Position numbers and translations under genes: made by a program
Notes under the pieces: generated by a model
What the model saw: the letters and a program-made list of their open reading frames with translations, nothing else
What the model was told of the DNA's origin: nothing
Databases searched by the model: none
Part shown: in pieces, positions 24,679 through 33,746 of the stretch
How the letters are laid out: every line of letters starts with the position of its first letter
Numbering within the stretch: the stretch's first letter is position 1
Origin: Larkinella punicea
Lineage (GTDB): Bacteria; Bacteroidota; Bacteroidia; Cytophagales; Spirosomataceae
Direction: 5' to 3'
NCBI RefSeq assembly: GCF_003334855.1
Contig: NZ_QOWE01000023.1
Location: forward strand, 84,077-148,076
DNA: 64,000 nt

Positions 24679-25223
24679 GATCCGGTTGATAAAAAGGTTA
24701 ATAGATTGGGGTCTTTGTGTTGTTTAGGCATTGAATTCAATGCCCGGTTTTCATCTTTTCAGGCGTTATTCCGCGATGCAATCATTTCCTGTGGCAAGCA
24801 TACGAAAGTAGTTGAAGCCGAATGGAAAAATGATGTAAACCAAGCCAAAAATGGGATGAACGCTTGGATGGAAATCCCGACTTTGTCTAACGGGGAAAGC
24901 CTTGAAAAGAAGAAGAACGTTGCTGAAAACGGAACCGCCAATAGACAATCCTGGCAGGTTTTTTCGGTCGTATTTCAGCGGGAAATCTTTCAGTAACAGC
25001 ATCTTCCGTCCAGGTCCTTCCAACTTGGCTGGCCATGTTTCGGCAAGTGAGCCTGATCGTTGAACGTTTTGATAGCCGTCATTCTCTGGATGATGACCGG
25101 CTAATCTGTCTGGAGGATTTTTGCTCCTGCGATCGAGGACATTAACTGACGGTTAGATAGGTCATGTCAACTGCTTTTAGAGGTACAACTTTGTTTAATC
25201 GATAAAAAATTATAACCTGAAAA
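24679..25223. other. 545-bp intergenic region; possible gene remnant
   Basis: No convincing gene. A minus-strand frame at 24766-25023 encodes 85 residues with two hydrophobic patches (SNVLLLFKAF and IFGLVYIIFPFGFNYF), which could be an eroded membrane-protein fragment, but no family is recognised. Near the right end, CAACTTTG at 25186-25193 is one mismatch from a -7 box and could serve the GH43 gene. Confidence 0.35.
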
Positions 25224-26207
25224 ATGAAATCAATTCTGATTTATTCAATCCTTTTATTCTCGGCATTGCACGCATCAGCACAGGCAAAGCGAGAGATTTT
25301 TTTTGCCGATGTAACCATGTATGTTGAGGGAGACAAATATTACCTTACCGGGTCTAAAGGTGGGAGCGGTGGGCCGCAGGGATTTGCCTTTTTAGAGTCA
25401 AAGGATCTCAAAACATGGGCAGTACCTGCCAGGTCAAACGATTCGCTGGGTATGATCCTGACCAAAGGCGACCACACCTTCGGCACCAGGGGCTTCTGGG
25501 CACCACAAATCCTCAAAGAGAAGGGCACGTATTATCTTACCTATACGGCCGATGAGCAAACCGCAGTGGCAGAGTCAAAATCGTTATTGGGCCCCTACAG
25601 ACAGAAAGAAGTTGGGCCGATTGATGGGTCTGAGAAAAATATCGATTCCTATATTTTCAAGGATACCGATGGTAAACATTACCTCTACTGTGTCCGTTTC
25701 GATAAAGGCAATTACCTGTATGTCGCCGAGTTTGATATGAAAACCGGCAAGATAAATCCCCAAACCCTGAAACGATGTTTTGACCAAACGGAGCCCTGGG
25801 AGGCAACGCCCAATTATAAATCAGCACCCATTATGGAGGGTCCAACCGTTCTAAAATTGAAAAATAAATATTACCTGTTTTATTCGGCCAACCATTTCCA
25901 GAACATCGATTATGCCATTGGCTATGCCGTGGCCGATTCTCCCTACGGGCCCTGGGTAAAATATAAGAACAACCCCATCGTGCATCGCTCTATCGTTGGC
26001 GAGAATGGATCTGGCCATGGTGACCTGTTTGAAGGGATAGACAAGCAATTGTATTATGTATACCACATTCACAACTCATCCGACAAAGTAAGCCCGCGCA
26101 GAACCCGCATCGTGCCGGTCGTAAAACAATGGGCCAAAAAAGCCGGAGTTTATACGTTTAGTGTAAAAGGGAACGAGGTAATTGTACCTGTACTGGCCGA
26201 AAAATAA
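25224..26207 (+). CDS. Secreted glycoside hydrolase, GH43-like five-bladed propeller
   Basis: 327 aa with a signal peptide (MKSILIYSILLFSALHASAQA). Propeller features of family 43 and its relatives are present: an early Asp in FFADVTMYVEGDKYYLTGS (candidate general base), FWAPQILKEKGTYYLTYTA, a middle Asp in NIDSYIFKDTDGKHYLY, and IMEGPTVLKLKNKYYLFYSA, whose Glu would be the general acid. Typical substrates are arabinan, xylan or galactan side chains. It is on its own transcription unit at the left edge of an AT-richer block. Confidence 0.82.
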   Translation: MKSILIYSILLFSALHASAQAKREIFFADVTMYVEGDKYYLTGSKGGSGGPQGFAFLESKDLKTWAVPARSNDSLGMILTKGDHTFGTRGFWAPQILKEKGTYYLTYTADEQTAVAESKSLLGPYRQKEVGPIDGSEKNIDSYIFKDTDGKHYLYCVRFDKGNYLYVAEFDMKTGKINPQTLKRCFDQTEPWEATPNYKSAPIMEGPTVLKLKNKYYLFYSANHFQNIDYAIGYAVADSPYGPWVKYKNNPIVHRSIVGENGSGHGDLFEGIDKQLYYVYHIHNSSDKVSPRRTRIVPVVKQWAKKAGVYTFSVKGNEVIVPVLAEK

Positions 26208-26265
26208 GGGGCTTTTCTGTCGCTTCGACCAGCCATCGCAAGAAAGAAATGGGATTTATCACGGA

Positions 26266-26706
26266 TTAACTCGCGGATCTATAATGCTCTAAAATTCTCT
26301 TTTTGATTCTTTTAATCTCGGAGATTAATTTTTCTTTATTTGAGTAATTGTATTCCGGAAATAACAAATGATAAATAGTTTTTAAACTGTCAGATGGATA
26401 ATGTCCTGATTGTATTTTTTTACTTTTTGTTGTTTCGGCTAGAACGTCTTGGAATATCCATTCCTGTCTTAAATCAAGAAATGTATTTTGGATAATAGCA
26501 CCATCCTCATTGCCAATCGCTTCCTTAGTTAAATTTAATAACAGCGCATCAATTTTCTTTAAATTCTCGTAATATTTTTTTTCCTGCACACCATCTGTTT
26601 TAATAAATTCTTTTTTAGGGCTCTCCGTTTGGTGTTTAAATACTGTATACAAGTATACAATCATCAATGTAGACAGTAAAGCAATATATTGCTTTGGGAA
26701 TTTCAT
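26266..26706 (-). CDS. AT-rich hypothetical protein with N-terminal membrane anchor
   Basis: 146 aa. Residues 1-22 (MKFPKQYIALLSTLMIVYLYTVF) form one membrane segment or uncleaved signal; the rest is charged and mostly helical (EKKYYENLKKIDALLLNL, KEKLISEIKRIKKRILEHY). I do not recognise a family. The DNA is strikingly AT-rich: only 13 of the 60 bases at 26281-26340 are G or C, very unlike the flanking genome, which suggests recent transfer. Confidence 0.55.
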   Translation of the reverse strand: MKFPKQYIALLSTLMIVYLYTVFKHQTESPKKEFIKTDGVQEKKYYENLKKIDALLLNLTKEAIGNEDGAIIQNTFLDLRQEWIFQDVLAETTKSKKIQSGHYPSDSLKTIYHLLFPEYNYSNKEKLISEIKRIKKRILEHYRSAS

Positions 26707-26812
26707 AGATTTATACGTCTGCTACACGTTATACTTACGCACACAGCAAGAACAAAGTGTCGGAAATAAAAAAGGCTGGACTGATAAAACAGAATACCAA
26801 AGGGTAGGATAA

Positions 26813-27715
26813 TTAATTAAAGGAATCTCTGAATTCCAACGGAGAGCGTTTGGTTTTTGCCTTGAACAGTTTACTAAATGATTGCAAATGCTCGAAGCCT
26901 AGTTCGTAGGCAATATCGCTAACGGATTGGTCGGTTAATGATAATTTTTCTTTTGCTTTATCAATTAACTTTTCATGAATGTGTTGCTGGGTTGTCAGGC
27001 CTGTAAGCTGTTTCAACATACTGCCTAAGTATTTGCTGGAAATATTCAGATTATCGGAGATGTACTGAACGGTCGGTAAGCCTTTTTGCGCTAAATCATC
27101 GCTATTGAAGTAGTCATTAAGCAGCTTCTCCAATCGGTCCAATAGTTGATGATTTGTTATTCTTCTTGTCAGAAATTGACGTTGGTAAAAGCGTTCTGCA
27201 TAATTCAGAAACGTTTCAAGATGCGAGATAATAATATCATGACTAAATTTGTCAATATTTGAATTACACTCTAGCTTGATGTTTTCTCCTATTGCATGAA
27301 TGATCGATTCTTCCTTTTCTGAAAGAAACAAAGCTTCATTTACAGCGTACCCAAAATAGTCATACTTCTTTATTTTTTTTGCAAGCGGGGTGCCCCAAAA
27401 AAAGTCGGGGTGTACCAACAAAATCCAACCTGTGGGCTTATTATCGGGTTCGTGCTCCTGGCCACTTATGATCTGGTTGGGTGCAACGAAAGACATCACC
27501 CCGCCATCAAAATCGTATTTCTGTTGCCCATAGGCTAACGTATCGCAGTTTCTCTTTACGGAGATCATATAGAAATCGAGAACCGCACTAATATTCGGCG
27601 TACTTTTGAGTTCGCTGGTTTCTACAATGCTGATGAGCGGATGTAGGGGTGGCGGCAATTCCCGCATTTTATGAGCCTGGGATATTGAACTGACTCTTAT
27701 CAGGGGTTTATTCAT
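26813..27715 (-). CDS. AraC-family transcriptional regulator
   Basis: 300 aa. The N-terminal half is a cupin-like sensing domain (YDFDGGVMSFVAPNQIISG). The C-terminal 100 residues hold the two helix-turn-helices of AraC (LNISSKYLGSMLKQLTGLTTQQHIHEKLIDKAKEKL and SVSDIAYELGFEHLQSFSKLFKAKTKRSPLEFR). It lies downstream of the MFS gene on the same strand (41-bp gap) and is likely to control the MFS transporter, the TonB receptor or both. Codon use is AT-rich like the adjacent hypothetical. Confidence 0.88.
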   Translation of the reverse strand: MNKPLIRVSSISQAHKMRELPPPLHPLISIVETSELKSTPNISAVLDFYMISVKRNCDTLAYGQQKYDFDGGVMSFVAPNQIISGQEHEPDNKPTGWILLVHPDFFWGTPLAKKIKKYDYFGYAVNEALFLSEKEESIIHAIGENIKLECNSNIDKFSHDIIISHLETFLNYAERFYQRQFLTRRITNHQLLDRLEKLLNDYFNSDDLAQKGLPTVQYISDNLNISSKYLGSMLKQLTGLTTQQHIHEKLIDKAKEKLSLTDQSVSDIAYELGFEHLQSFSKLFKAKTKRSPLEFRDSFN

Positions 27716-27755
27716 CTTTTTAAAGATTAAAATTAAAAGGGATATTTCAGCCGGA

Positions 27756-29033
27756 TCAATGCCAACTATGATATACTGCTAACCGCCTGCTTACTACGAA
27801 ACAGGCAGCAGCCGTAAACAGAATGAAAACAGGTGCTACCAGCAGGCCTGCTTGTAAACCATTCTCAACCCCTGTTGCTGTTGCTGCGTCACTGATCATG
27901 CCAACTAAAAGCGGGGATAAGGTTGCTGAAAACAGCCCTGAACCCAACATCAATAACCCTGAAGCCAGGGCTTGTTTTCCGGGCCCCGCAACCAGATGCC
28001 CGGCTCCAAAACCGTATGGCAACAGGAATGCGAATGAAAACATGCCGGGCACAAACAGGGCAATAGACATCCAGCTTACCGGTGCGAACAGTCCCGCCAG
28101 GGTCGTTATGGCTGACAGGCCGAAAACAATGGCAGGCGGGTTCAGCAACGTAAGGCTCCCACGGTTTACAGCCCTATCAAACAGCCTGCCTCCGAGGAGT
28201 GTCCCGGCAATACCCATTAATCCCTGCAGGAGCCCGAACGAAATACCGACTTCGCTCGCCGTCAGCCCATGCGTTCGGATCAAAAAGGGAGCGGCAAATG
28301 TGTAAAAAGGAGCGGATGCGAATCCCAGGAGATTCGTGGCGATGAAGAGCCAAAAGAATGCCGGTTTTGACAACAAAGTGCGGGCCGATCTAAAAAAGTC
28401 TTCACCTGCATCGCGCTTTATCACGTTATTCTTTTCGGTAAAAAGTAGAACCAGAATCACCACCAACCCACCGAAAGTGCCTGCCCCAAAAAGCGCATTG
28501 CGCCAGCCAACGTTGTCGCTTGCCCATCCGCCCAGGGCGAATCCCAACATCGTCCCCAAAGGAATCCCCATAGCGTATAATCCGATGGCACGCCCATGGA
28601 GTTGTTCCGGAATTTTGTGGACGATCAGGGCGTGGCTGGCAGGAGTTCCTCCGGCTTCCCCAAGGGCTACCCCAATCCGAGAAAGCGCCAGAGCCGCAAA
28701 TCCGGTTGCTAAACCGCCTAAACCGGTCATGGCACTCCAAATAAGGATACAGCCTACCAAAACCTGCTTGGCCCAGCCGTGATCAGAAAAACGCGCAAGA
28801 GGCAACGACGCGAGTGAATAACAAATCGAAAATGCCATGCCCGTAATGAGTCCAAGCTGGGTATCACTCAGCCCCAAATCCGCTTTGATGGACTCGGCCA
28901 GGATAAAGGGTAGAATCCGGTCGATCTGACTGAAAATGCTTACCAGCAACAGCGTTATTAGCAGTAGTGTTCTGCGCCAGCCATAGACCCATTGGCTTTC
29001 CGCTGTTGTCAGTGATGTGACTTCATGGCTCAT
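27756..29033 (-). CDS. MFS transporter (Spinster-like)
   Basis: 425 aa from the ATG at 29031-29033, with about 12 membrane helices. The motif between helices 2 and 3 is present (PLARFSDHGWAK), and ARIGVALGEAGGTPASHALI resembles helix 4-5 of Spns-like carriers. A start at 29093 adds 20 hydrophilic residues; I prefer 29033 because a -7 box lies between the two. Substrate unknown. The TonB receptor is upstream on the same strand and the AraC regulator downstream, an arrangement seen for uptake of small organic or chelated substrates. Confidence 0.82.
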   Translation of the reverse strand: MSHEVTSLTTAESQWVYGWRRTLLLITLLLVSIFSQIDRILPFILAESIKADLGLSDTQLGLITGMAFSICYSLASLPLARFSDHGWAKQVLVGCILIWSAMTGLGGLATGFAALALSRIGVALGEAGGTPASHALIVHKIPEQLHGRAIGLYAMGIPLGTMLGFALGGWASDNVGWRNALFGAGTFGGLVVILVLLFTEKNNVIKRDAGEDFFRSARTLLSKPAFFWLFIATNLLGFASAPFYTFAAPFLIRTHGLTASEVGISFGLLQGLMGIAGTLLGGRLFDRAVNRGSLTLLNPPAIVFGLSAITTLAGLFAPVSWMSIALFVPGMFSFAFLLPYGFGAGHLVAGPGKQALASGLLMLGSGLFSATLSPLLVGMISDAATATGVENGLQAGLLVAPVFILFTAAACFVVSRRLAVYHSWH

Positions 29034-29056
29034 TTTTTTCTGGAATTCCCGGTGTC

Positions 29057-29064
29057 CAAATTTA
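29057..29064 (-). promoter_or_regulatory. -7 box upstream of MFS gene
   Basis: On the minus strand this reads TAAATTTG, an exact TAnnTTTG match, 24 bp before the ATG at 29033. It argues for the shorter MFS start and for independent transcription from the TonB gene. Confidence 0.4.
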
Positions 29065-29128
29065 AGTAGGGTATCTGGCGCAATTTGGCTCATTTTAGGG
29101 CTTATAACAAAACCTGTTTAACGAGCTG

Positions 29129-31528
29129 TTATAACTCGACCCTTACGCCAAAAGTGGGAAATACACCGAGTCCGACATTCGAAATTCGGCCCGTTTCGGG
29201 AACGAATTGCTCGGAGTTGACATTAAACCGGTTGCTGACGTTTACCAAATCGACAAAGGCTGAAAACGTACCCCATGTCCGTTGCACATTGTAATCCGCT
29301 CGTAAATCCAAACTGATAAAGTCCGGTAGGCTTGCACCATTTACTGCGGTTATTTCCTGAGAATACCGCATCATATTGGGATCATTCAACACGTTGGAAT
29401 GAACGATGAATTGGTCCGTTGGGCGACCAGTGCTGTATCGAAACTTTCCGGAAAAAACCCATTTATTACTGGGCTTATAGCTTCCCAACAAACTGATTGT
29501 GTGCGGAATATTGAAAATGTAATTGTATTCGCCTAAGCCATTCTGGTCATCTCTTTTACTTTCCATGTAGGAATAGCTTATTTGCCCGTAATAATTTTTG
29601 GACAGCCTTTTGGTCAGACTTATATCCGCTCCGTAGGCATAGCCGGTTCCATCGTTGGTTAAATAGCTTTGTGCCCGGTTGGGCTGCACGACCACGTCGT
29701 CAAATTGCTTGTGCCAACCTTCGGCCACCAATTTCAAATCGCTTGAAAACTGGATTTTATAGCCAAGAATCGTTTGAATGGAGCGTTCATTTTTAAGTTT
29801 GTTAGCCGCACGCTGTCCCGCAACATCCGAGTAAGCCGCATCCTGGTAGTAGATACCGCTGGCAAAATTCAGGCTGTGCCTGTCGTTCAATGCGACGCTG
29901 CCGCTCAGTCGTGGCGATAACGTGTGTTGTTGGGTAAAACCGGTATAATCGTAACGCAGACCGGGATTCAGTGTAATTCGTTCCGTAATTCGCCATGACA
30001 GCGTGGCATAACCTGATCCGTTAAAGGCCCTGTCATCAAAAGCAGAATTAAAAAGGGAGGGGTCTACGAGTTGATAATAGCGCGCCGGGTTGGTGCTGAT
30101 GTCTCTGCTGCGGAACGTATACATTGTGTCCGTACGGCTTAAACTTCTTGCATAATCCAAACCGATCACCATCGCATCGATCCCGGCCGTAAGCGTTAGC
30201 TTATCGAAACGCCTGGTGTAGATGGAACGGTACCCAAATTCCTGTTGGTTATTTTTGATACGCCTTAAATTCGTTTCGTAGGTGCCATAACCAGGGTCAA
30301 TGATAACGCCCTCAGGGTCAAGCGATGGATTAAACCGGCCAAAGTTGTTGTCGACAGTCGATGCCCGGTAATAAAGCACATTTTTTAAATAGCTGCTGGT
30401 ATCGATGAGGGTTCGCAAGTTAAGGCCTACGACCGTTTTGCTATCCCGGTGATTCCAGAGGATGGTACGGCCGCTATTGTCGTCGTTGATATTGATTCCG
30501 GCTTCTATATCATCCCTGGTTTTGCTGGTTCTTTCGGGATTATACATGGCAATAACCGAAAGCTTGTTTTTCGCATTGAGTTGTGTGGTGGTTTTCAGGA
30601 TGTAATCGCCGAAGGAAATGGTTGACGGCGTTTCACCCAAAAGATTGAGCAGCATGGCAAAGTTGTGATATCGGCCAGAAGCAAACACACTTGTTTTTTT
30701 GGACACCGGCCCATCAGCAATCAAGGTCGCACCCAGCAAATCAAATTGCCCGCTAAATGACCAGGTTTCCTGATTGCCTTCCTTGACGCCGAGATTCAGG
30801 TAGGAGGAGGAGCGCCGTCCGTTTACCGCGTCAAACCCGCCGTTCTGGAACTGCACATTATCAATGATTCGTGGGGCGAAAATGCTGTATCGCCCTCCGT
30901 TTGGATCGTTGAACCCCGAGTTGAACCCCTCGGCTTCTAAATGCGAGAGATTAAACATCGGTATGTCGTCAACCAGGTAGATGTTGTCCTGCGTGCCTTG
31001 TCCCCGTGCGGCAATGGCCGAAAATTGTGAACCACTGCTGACCACACCCGGCAAGCTGGAAAGCGCCCGCATGATATCACCTTGCGCACCCGGATTCCTG
31101 AAAATTTCTTCTCTCGAATAGGAAAAGGCAGAAACCGGGGTGAGCGGGTTGACTTCCCCTTTGAACGCGCTAATGGTGACTTCGTTCAGCGAGGATGCAT
31201 CTTCCAGCAGCTCGATTTCTGAATAATAGGTTTTATTGGCTATAATGGTTATTTCAGCAATACTTTTTGTTTGAAAACTGATACTTGATATCGTTACAGC
31301 GTGTGTACCCGTGGGTATGTTCCGGATTACGAATACGCCGTTTGTATCGGTAGACGCTCCGAGTTGGGTGTTGTCTATGCGTACACTAGCACCTATAATG
31401 GGCTGCTTGGTCGACTGCTCTATGATTTTCCCTTTGAATTCGCCGGTTGTCTGGGCAGCGGAAAGCACACTACTCAAACACAGGGCTAGCAAGATAATAA
31501 AGCGGTTCGAACTTTTTTTTAATTCCAT
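29129..31528 (-). CDS. TonB-dependent outer-membrane receptor
   Basis: 799 aa. A signal peptide (residues 1-25) precedes a carboxypeptidase-regulatory-like domain (GEFKGKIIEQSTKQPIIGASVRI...TDTNGVFVIRNIP, about 27-110), a plug domain (GDIMRALSSLPGVVSSGSQFSAIAARGQG... IYLVDDIPMFNLSH) and a 22-strand-type barrel ending GVFPTFGVRVEL. These receptors import large or chelated nutrients using TonB energy. It lacks a SusD partner, so it is not a SusC. With the MFS carrier it could form an outer plus inner membrane uptake route. Confidence 0.88.
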   Translation of the reverse strand: MELKKSSNRFIILLALCLSSVLSAAQTTGEFKGKIIEQSTKQPIIGASVRIDNTQLGASTDTNGVFVIRNIPTGTHAVTISSISFQTKSIAEITIIANKTYYSEIELLEDASSLNEVTISAFKGEVNPLTPVSAFSYSREEIFRNPGAQGDIMRALSSLPGVVSSGSQFSAIAARGQGTQDNIYLVDDIPMFNLSHLEAEGFNSGFNDPNGGRYSIFAPRIIDNVQFQNGGFDAVNGRRSSSYLNLGVKEGNQETWSFSGQFDLLGATLIADGPVSKKTSVFASGRYHNFAMLLNLLGETPSTISFGDYILKTTTQLNAKNKLSVIAMYNPERTSKTRDDIEAGININDDNSGRTILWNHRDSKTVVGLNLRTLIDTSSYLKNVLYYRASTVDNNFGRFNPSLDPEGVIIDPGYGTYETNLRRIKNNQQEFGYRSIYTRRFDKLTLTAGIDAMVIGLDYARSLSRTDTMYTFRSRDISTNPARYYQLVDPSLFNSAFDDRAFNGSGYATLSWRITERITLNPGLRYDYTGFTQQHTLSPRLSGSVALNDRHSLNFASGIYYQDAAYSDVAGQRAANKLKNERSIQTILGYKIQFSSDLKLVAEGWHKQFDDVVVQPNRAQSYLTNDGTGYAYGADISLTKRLSKNYYGQISYSYMESKRDDQNGLGEYNYIFNIPHTISLLGSYKPSNKWVFSGKFRYSTGRPTDQFIVHSNVLNDPNMMRYSQEITAVNGASLPDFISLDLRADYNVQRTWGTFSAFVDLVNVSNRFNVNSEQFVPETGRISNVGLGVFPTFGVRVEL

Positions 31529-32138
31529 TTTTCTGCTTTTTGTTGGTAGTGCAAAGTTGCAATAGCTTCAGAAGATGGATTTAGCCGAAAGTCGGAATGT
31601 TTTAGCCAAAAGGGAGGATGTTTGAGGGGGGCGGGTTTTGCAAGCCGCCGAAGTTGCTTCATTCACAAGGCTATACGGCCCCGAACGAACAAAGAATCAC
31701 GGCGAAAATAGGATCTCGCCTTGAAAGTCGAACCGGACTACCGGCCGGAGCAGTGCAGAAAATTCTTGCCAGTAGACTCTACCTATATCGCACGGAGGTT
31801 GGGCTTGGAATCTTTACCTGGAGCCGCCATCCGTTTATTTGCTTCAGCAGCTTTTCAGGAAAGATAACTTCCATCGGTCTTTTTATCGCAAAAAAAACTA
31901 TAAACTTGTCCTGAAAACGTTTAACCCACAGATTGTCATCATAATGACGGAATCTATGTAACTGGCAGAAAGATTGTCCGAAAGAAAAGGTCTTGTAAGG
32001 TCATTTTCTTTTATAACTTTTTTTCAAATTGCCGCCATCTAACCTCAAAGAGAAAAAGCTTCAATGGGCACTTCACAATATTGTTTACGAAAAGAAAAAG
32101 GCAGTTACAACTTTCGTCATAACTGCCTGATTTTGAAG
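31529..32138. other. 610-bp intergenic region left of tRNA-Phe
   Basis: Nothing credible is coded here. A plus frame at 31618-31914 has no signal, no known motif and poor composition. CAACTTTG (minus strand, 31552-31559) is a near -7 box for the TonB gene. The stretch is a possible junction between the AT-richer block and the core genome. Confidence 0.4.
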
Positions 32139-32211
32139 TGGTGATGGACGGAATCGAACCGCCGACACAAGGATTTTCAGTCCTTTGCTCTACCGACTGA
32201 GCTACATCACC
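32139..32211 (-). tRNA. tRNA-Phe (GAA)
   Basis: 73 nt without encoded CCA. On the minus strand the acceptor arms GGTGATG and CATCACC pair over 7 bp, the D arm is GCTC-AGTCGGTA-GAGC, the anticodon stem-loop reads AGGACTGAAAATCCT with anticodon GAA, and the T arm GGCGGTTCGATTCCGTC carries the TTCGA loop. All cloverleaf parts are intact. Confidence 0.97.
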
Positions 32212-32241
32212 AGGTACTGTCGGTAGTAATTTTTGTGGGTG

Positions 32242-32272
32242 CAAATGTAAGGCTTTTTTCTTTTATACCAAA
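32242..32272 (-). promoter_or_regulatory. Consensus Bacteroidota promoter of tRNA-Phe
   Basis: On the minus strand TTTG (32269-32272) is followed after exactly 19 nt by TACATTTG (32242-32249), a full match to TTTG-N19-TAnnTTTG. The tRNA 5' end is 30 nt downstream. The -33 element lies 4 bp from the start of the divergent Fe-S gene. Confidence 0.75.
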
Positions 32273-32276
32273 TAGT

Positions 32277-33617
32277 ATGGCAATTCTTCAGCAGATTTTA
32301 TTTGTAGCCGCCCTGGCAACGGCGGCCTGGTTTCTCATCCGACGCGCTGGACTGATCCGGCGCGCCATCCAACTCGGGCAACTGGAAAACCGCACCGACC
32401 GGCCGAATGAGCGGTTTTCCATCATGTTGCGCGTGGCCTTCGGACAGAAAAAAATGATGACTAATCTCACCGTCGGGCTCATGCACTTCGTCATTTATGT
32501 CGGCTTCGTCATTGTTAACATCGAGGTACTGGAAATTGTGCTCGACGGCATTCTGGGCACCCATCGGCTTTTTGCGCCCTACACCGGAGCCCTTTATCCG
32601 TTTCTGATCAACACCTTCGAAATCCTGGCGCTGGGCGTCTGGATCGTCTGCGTGGTTTTTCTGATCCGGCGGTTTGTGACGAAAGTGCCGCGTTTCCAAC
32701 CGGAACAACACCGCGAAATGACCCGATGGCCCCGCACCGATGCGGCTCTGATTCTGATTCTTGAAATTCTGCTCATGACGGCTTTCCTGACCTGGAATGC
32801 GTCGGATAGTGTTCTGCGCGAACGCGAAGTGGGGCATTATGGCGAGTTGAGTAACGTCGGCACGTTTGTCGTCAGCCAGTTTCTGATGCCGTTGTTTGCC
32901 AACTGGAGCGATGCGGCTCTGGTAGCTTTCGAGCGATTTACGTGGTGGTTCCACATTCTGGGCATTCTCTTCTTTGCGGTGTATCTGACCTACTCCAAAC
33001 ACCTGCACATTGTGCTGGCTTTTCCGAACACGTACTTCTCCGACCTGAAACCCAAAGGCGAAATGAAGAACATGGCCGACATCACGAAGGAGGTGCAACT
33101 GGCGCTCGGCATTACACAGGCCGATCCGAACGAAACTCCGGCCGAACCGGGGCGGTTTGGTGCCAGAGACGTACGGGATCTGACGTGGAAAAACCTGATG
33201 GACGCTTACAGTTGTACGGAATGCGGACGCTGTACAGCCGCCTGTCCGGCCAACATTACCGGCAAAAAACTGTCTCCGCGCAAAATCATGATGGATACCC
33301 GCGACCGGCTGGAAGATATTCAGCGCGGCTGGCAGCAAAACGGTCCTGAGCATGACGACGGCAAAACGTTGCTGGGCGATTACATCACCGCCGAAGAAAT
33401 CAACGCCTGTACGACCTGCCAGGCGTGTGTGCAGGAATGCCCCGTCAACATCAATCCCCTGGACATTATTCTGCAACTCCGGCGGTACAAAATCATGGAA
33501 GAGGCTCAGGCTCCGGCTTCGTGGAACGCCATGTTCAGCAACGTCGAAAACAACATGGCGCCGTGGAAATTTTCGCCCGGCGACCGGTTCAACTGGGCCG
33601 ATCAGGTTAATCAGTAG
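32277..33617 (+). CDS. Membrane-bound (Fe-S) oxidoreductase subunit, HdrC/GlcF-like
   Basis: 446 aa from the ATG at 32277. Several N-terminal membrane helices (residues 3-18, about 62-90, 110-140, 165-185, 205-260) are followed by two 4Fe-4S motifs, CTECGRCTAACP and CTTCQACVQECP. This is the membrane plus dicluster half of a heterodisulfide-reductase-like complex; the Cys-rich catalytic half is encoded at 35028. In Bacteroidota such pairs are thought to pass electrons between cytosolic donors and quinones; the physiological substrate is unknown. The tRNA-Phe promoter is divergent. Confidence 0.88.
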   Translation: MAILQQILFVAALATAAWFLIRRAGLIRRAIQLGQLENRTDRPNERFSIMLRVAFGQKKMMTNLTVGLMHFVIYVGFVIVNIEVLEIVLDGILGTHRLFAPYTGALYPFLINTFEILALGVWIVCVVFLIRRFVTKVPRFQPEQHREMTRWPRTDAALILILEILLMTAFLTWNASDSVLREREVGHYGELSNVGTFVVSQFLMPLFANWSDAALVAFERFTWWFHILGILFFAVYLTYSKHLHIVLAFPNTYFSDLKPKGEMKNMADITKEVQLALGITQADPNETPAEPGRFGARDVRDLTWKNLMDAYSCTECGRCTAACPANITGKKLSPRKIMMDTRDRLEDIQRGWQQNGPEHDDGKTLLGDYITAEEINACTTCQACVQECPVNINPLDIILQLRRYKIMEEAQAPASWNAMFSNVENNMAPWKFSPGDRFNWADQVNQ

Positions 33618-33685
33618 ACCAGGGACACTGCCCGTCGGCTGGATTTTTAGGGAGCCTCTGCGCCATCCTGAAAAAACTGGCTACT

Positions 33686-33715
33686 TTTACTCCCTAACTA
33701 AAATTAGGGAGTAAA
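33686..33715. terminator. Perfect 12-bp hairpin between Fe-S gene and glycosyltransferase-like gene
   Basis: TTTACTCCCTAA (33686-33697) pairs perfectly with TTAGGGAGTAAA (33704-33715) around CTAAAA. There is no strong T-run after it, so it may be a weak terminator or a protein-binding site. It lies 31 bp before the next ATG. Confidence 0.45.
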
Positions 33716-33746
33716 TAACAACTCCCGGGGTCGTTGCCACTTTTGT

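Noticed and set aside
24766..25023. 85-codon hydrophobic minus-strand frame
   Set aside because: No start context, signal or family match; kept only as a possible remnant in the intergenic entry.
32139..32211. att site duplication at tRNA-Phe
   Set aside because: I looked for a copy of the tRNA 3' end at the left edge of the AT-rich block (24-26 kb) and saw none, and no integrase is present.
32011..32244. 77-codon minus-strand frame across the tRNA
   Set aside because: It reads through tRNA-Phe and its flank; the tRNA explains the sequence.
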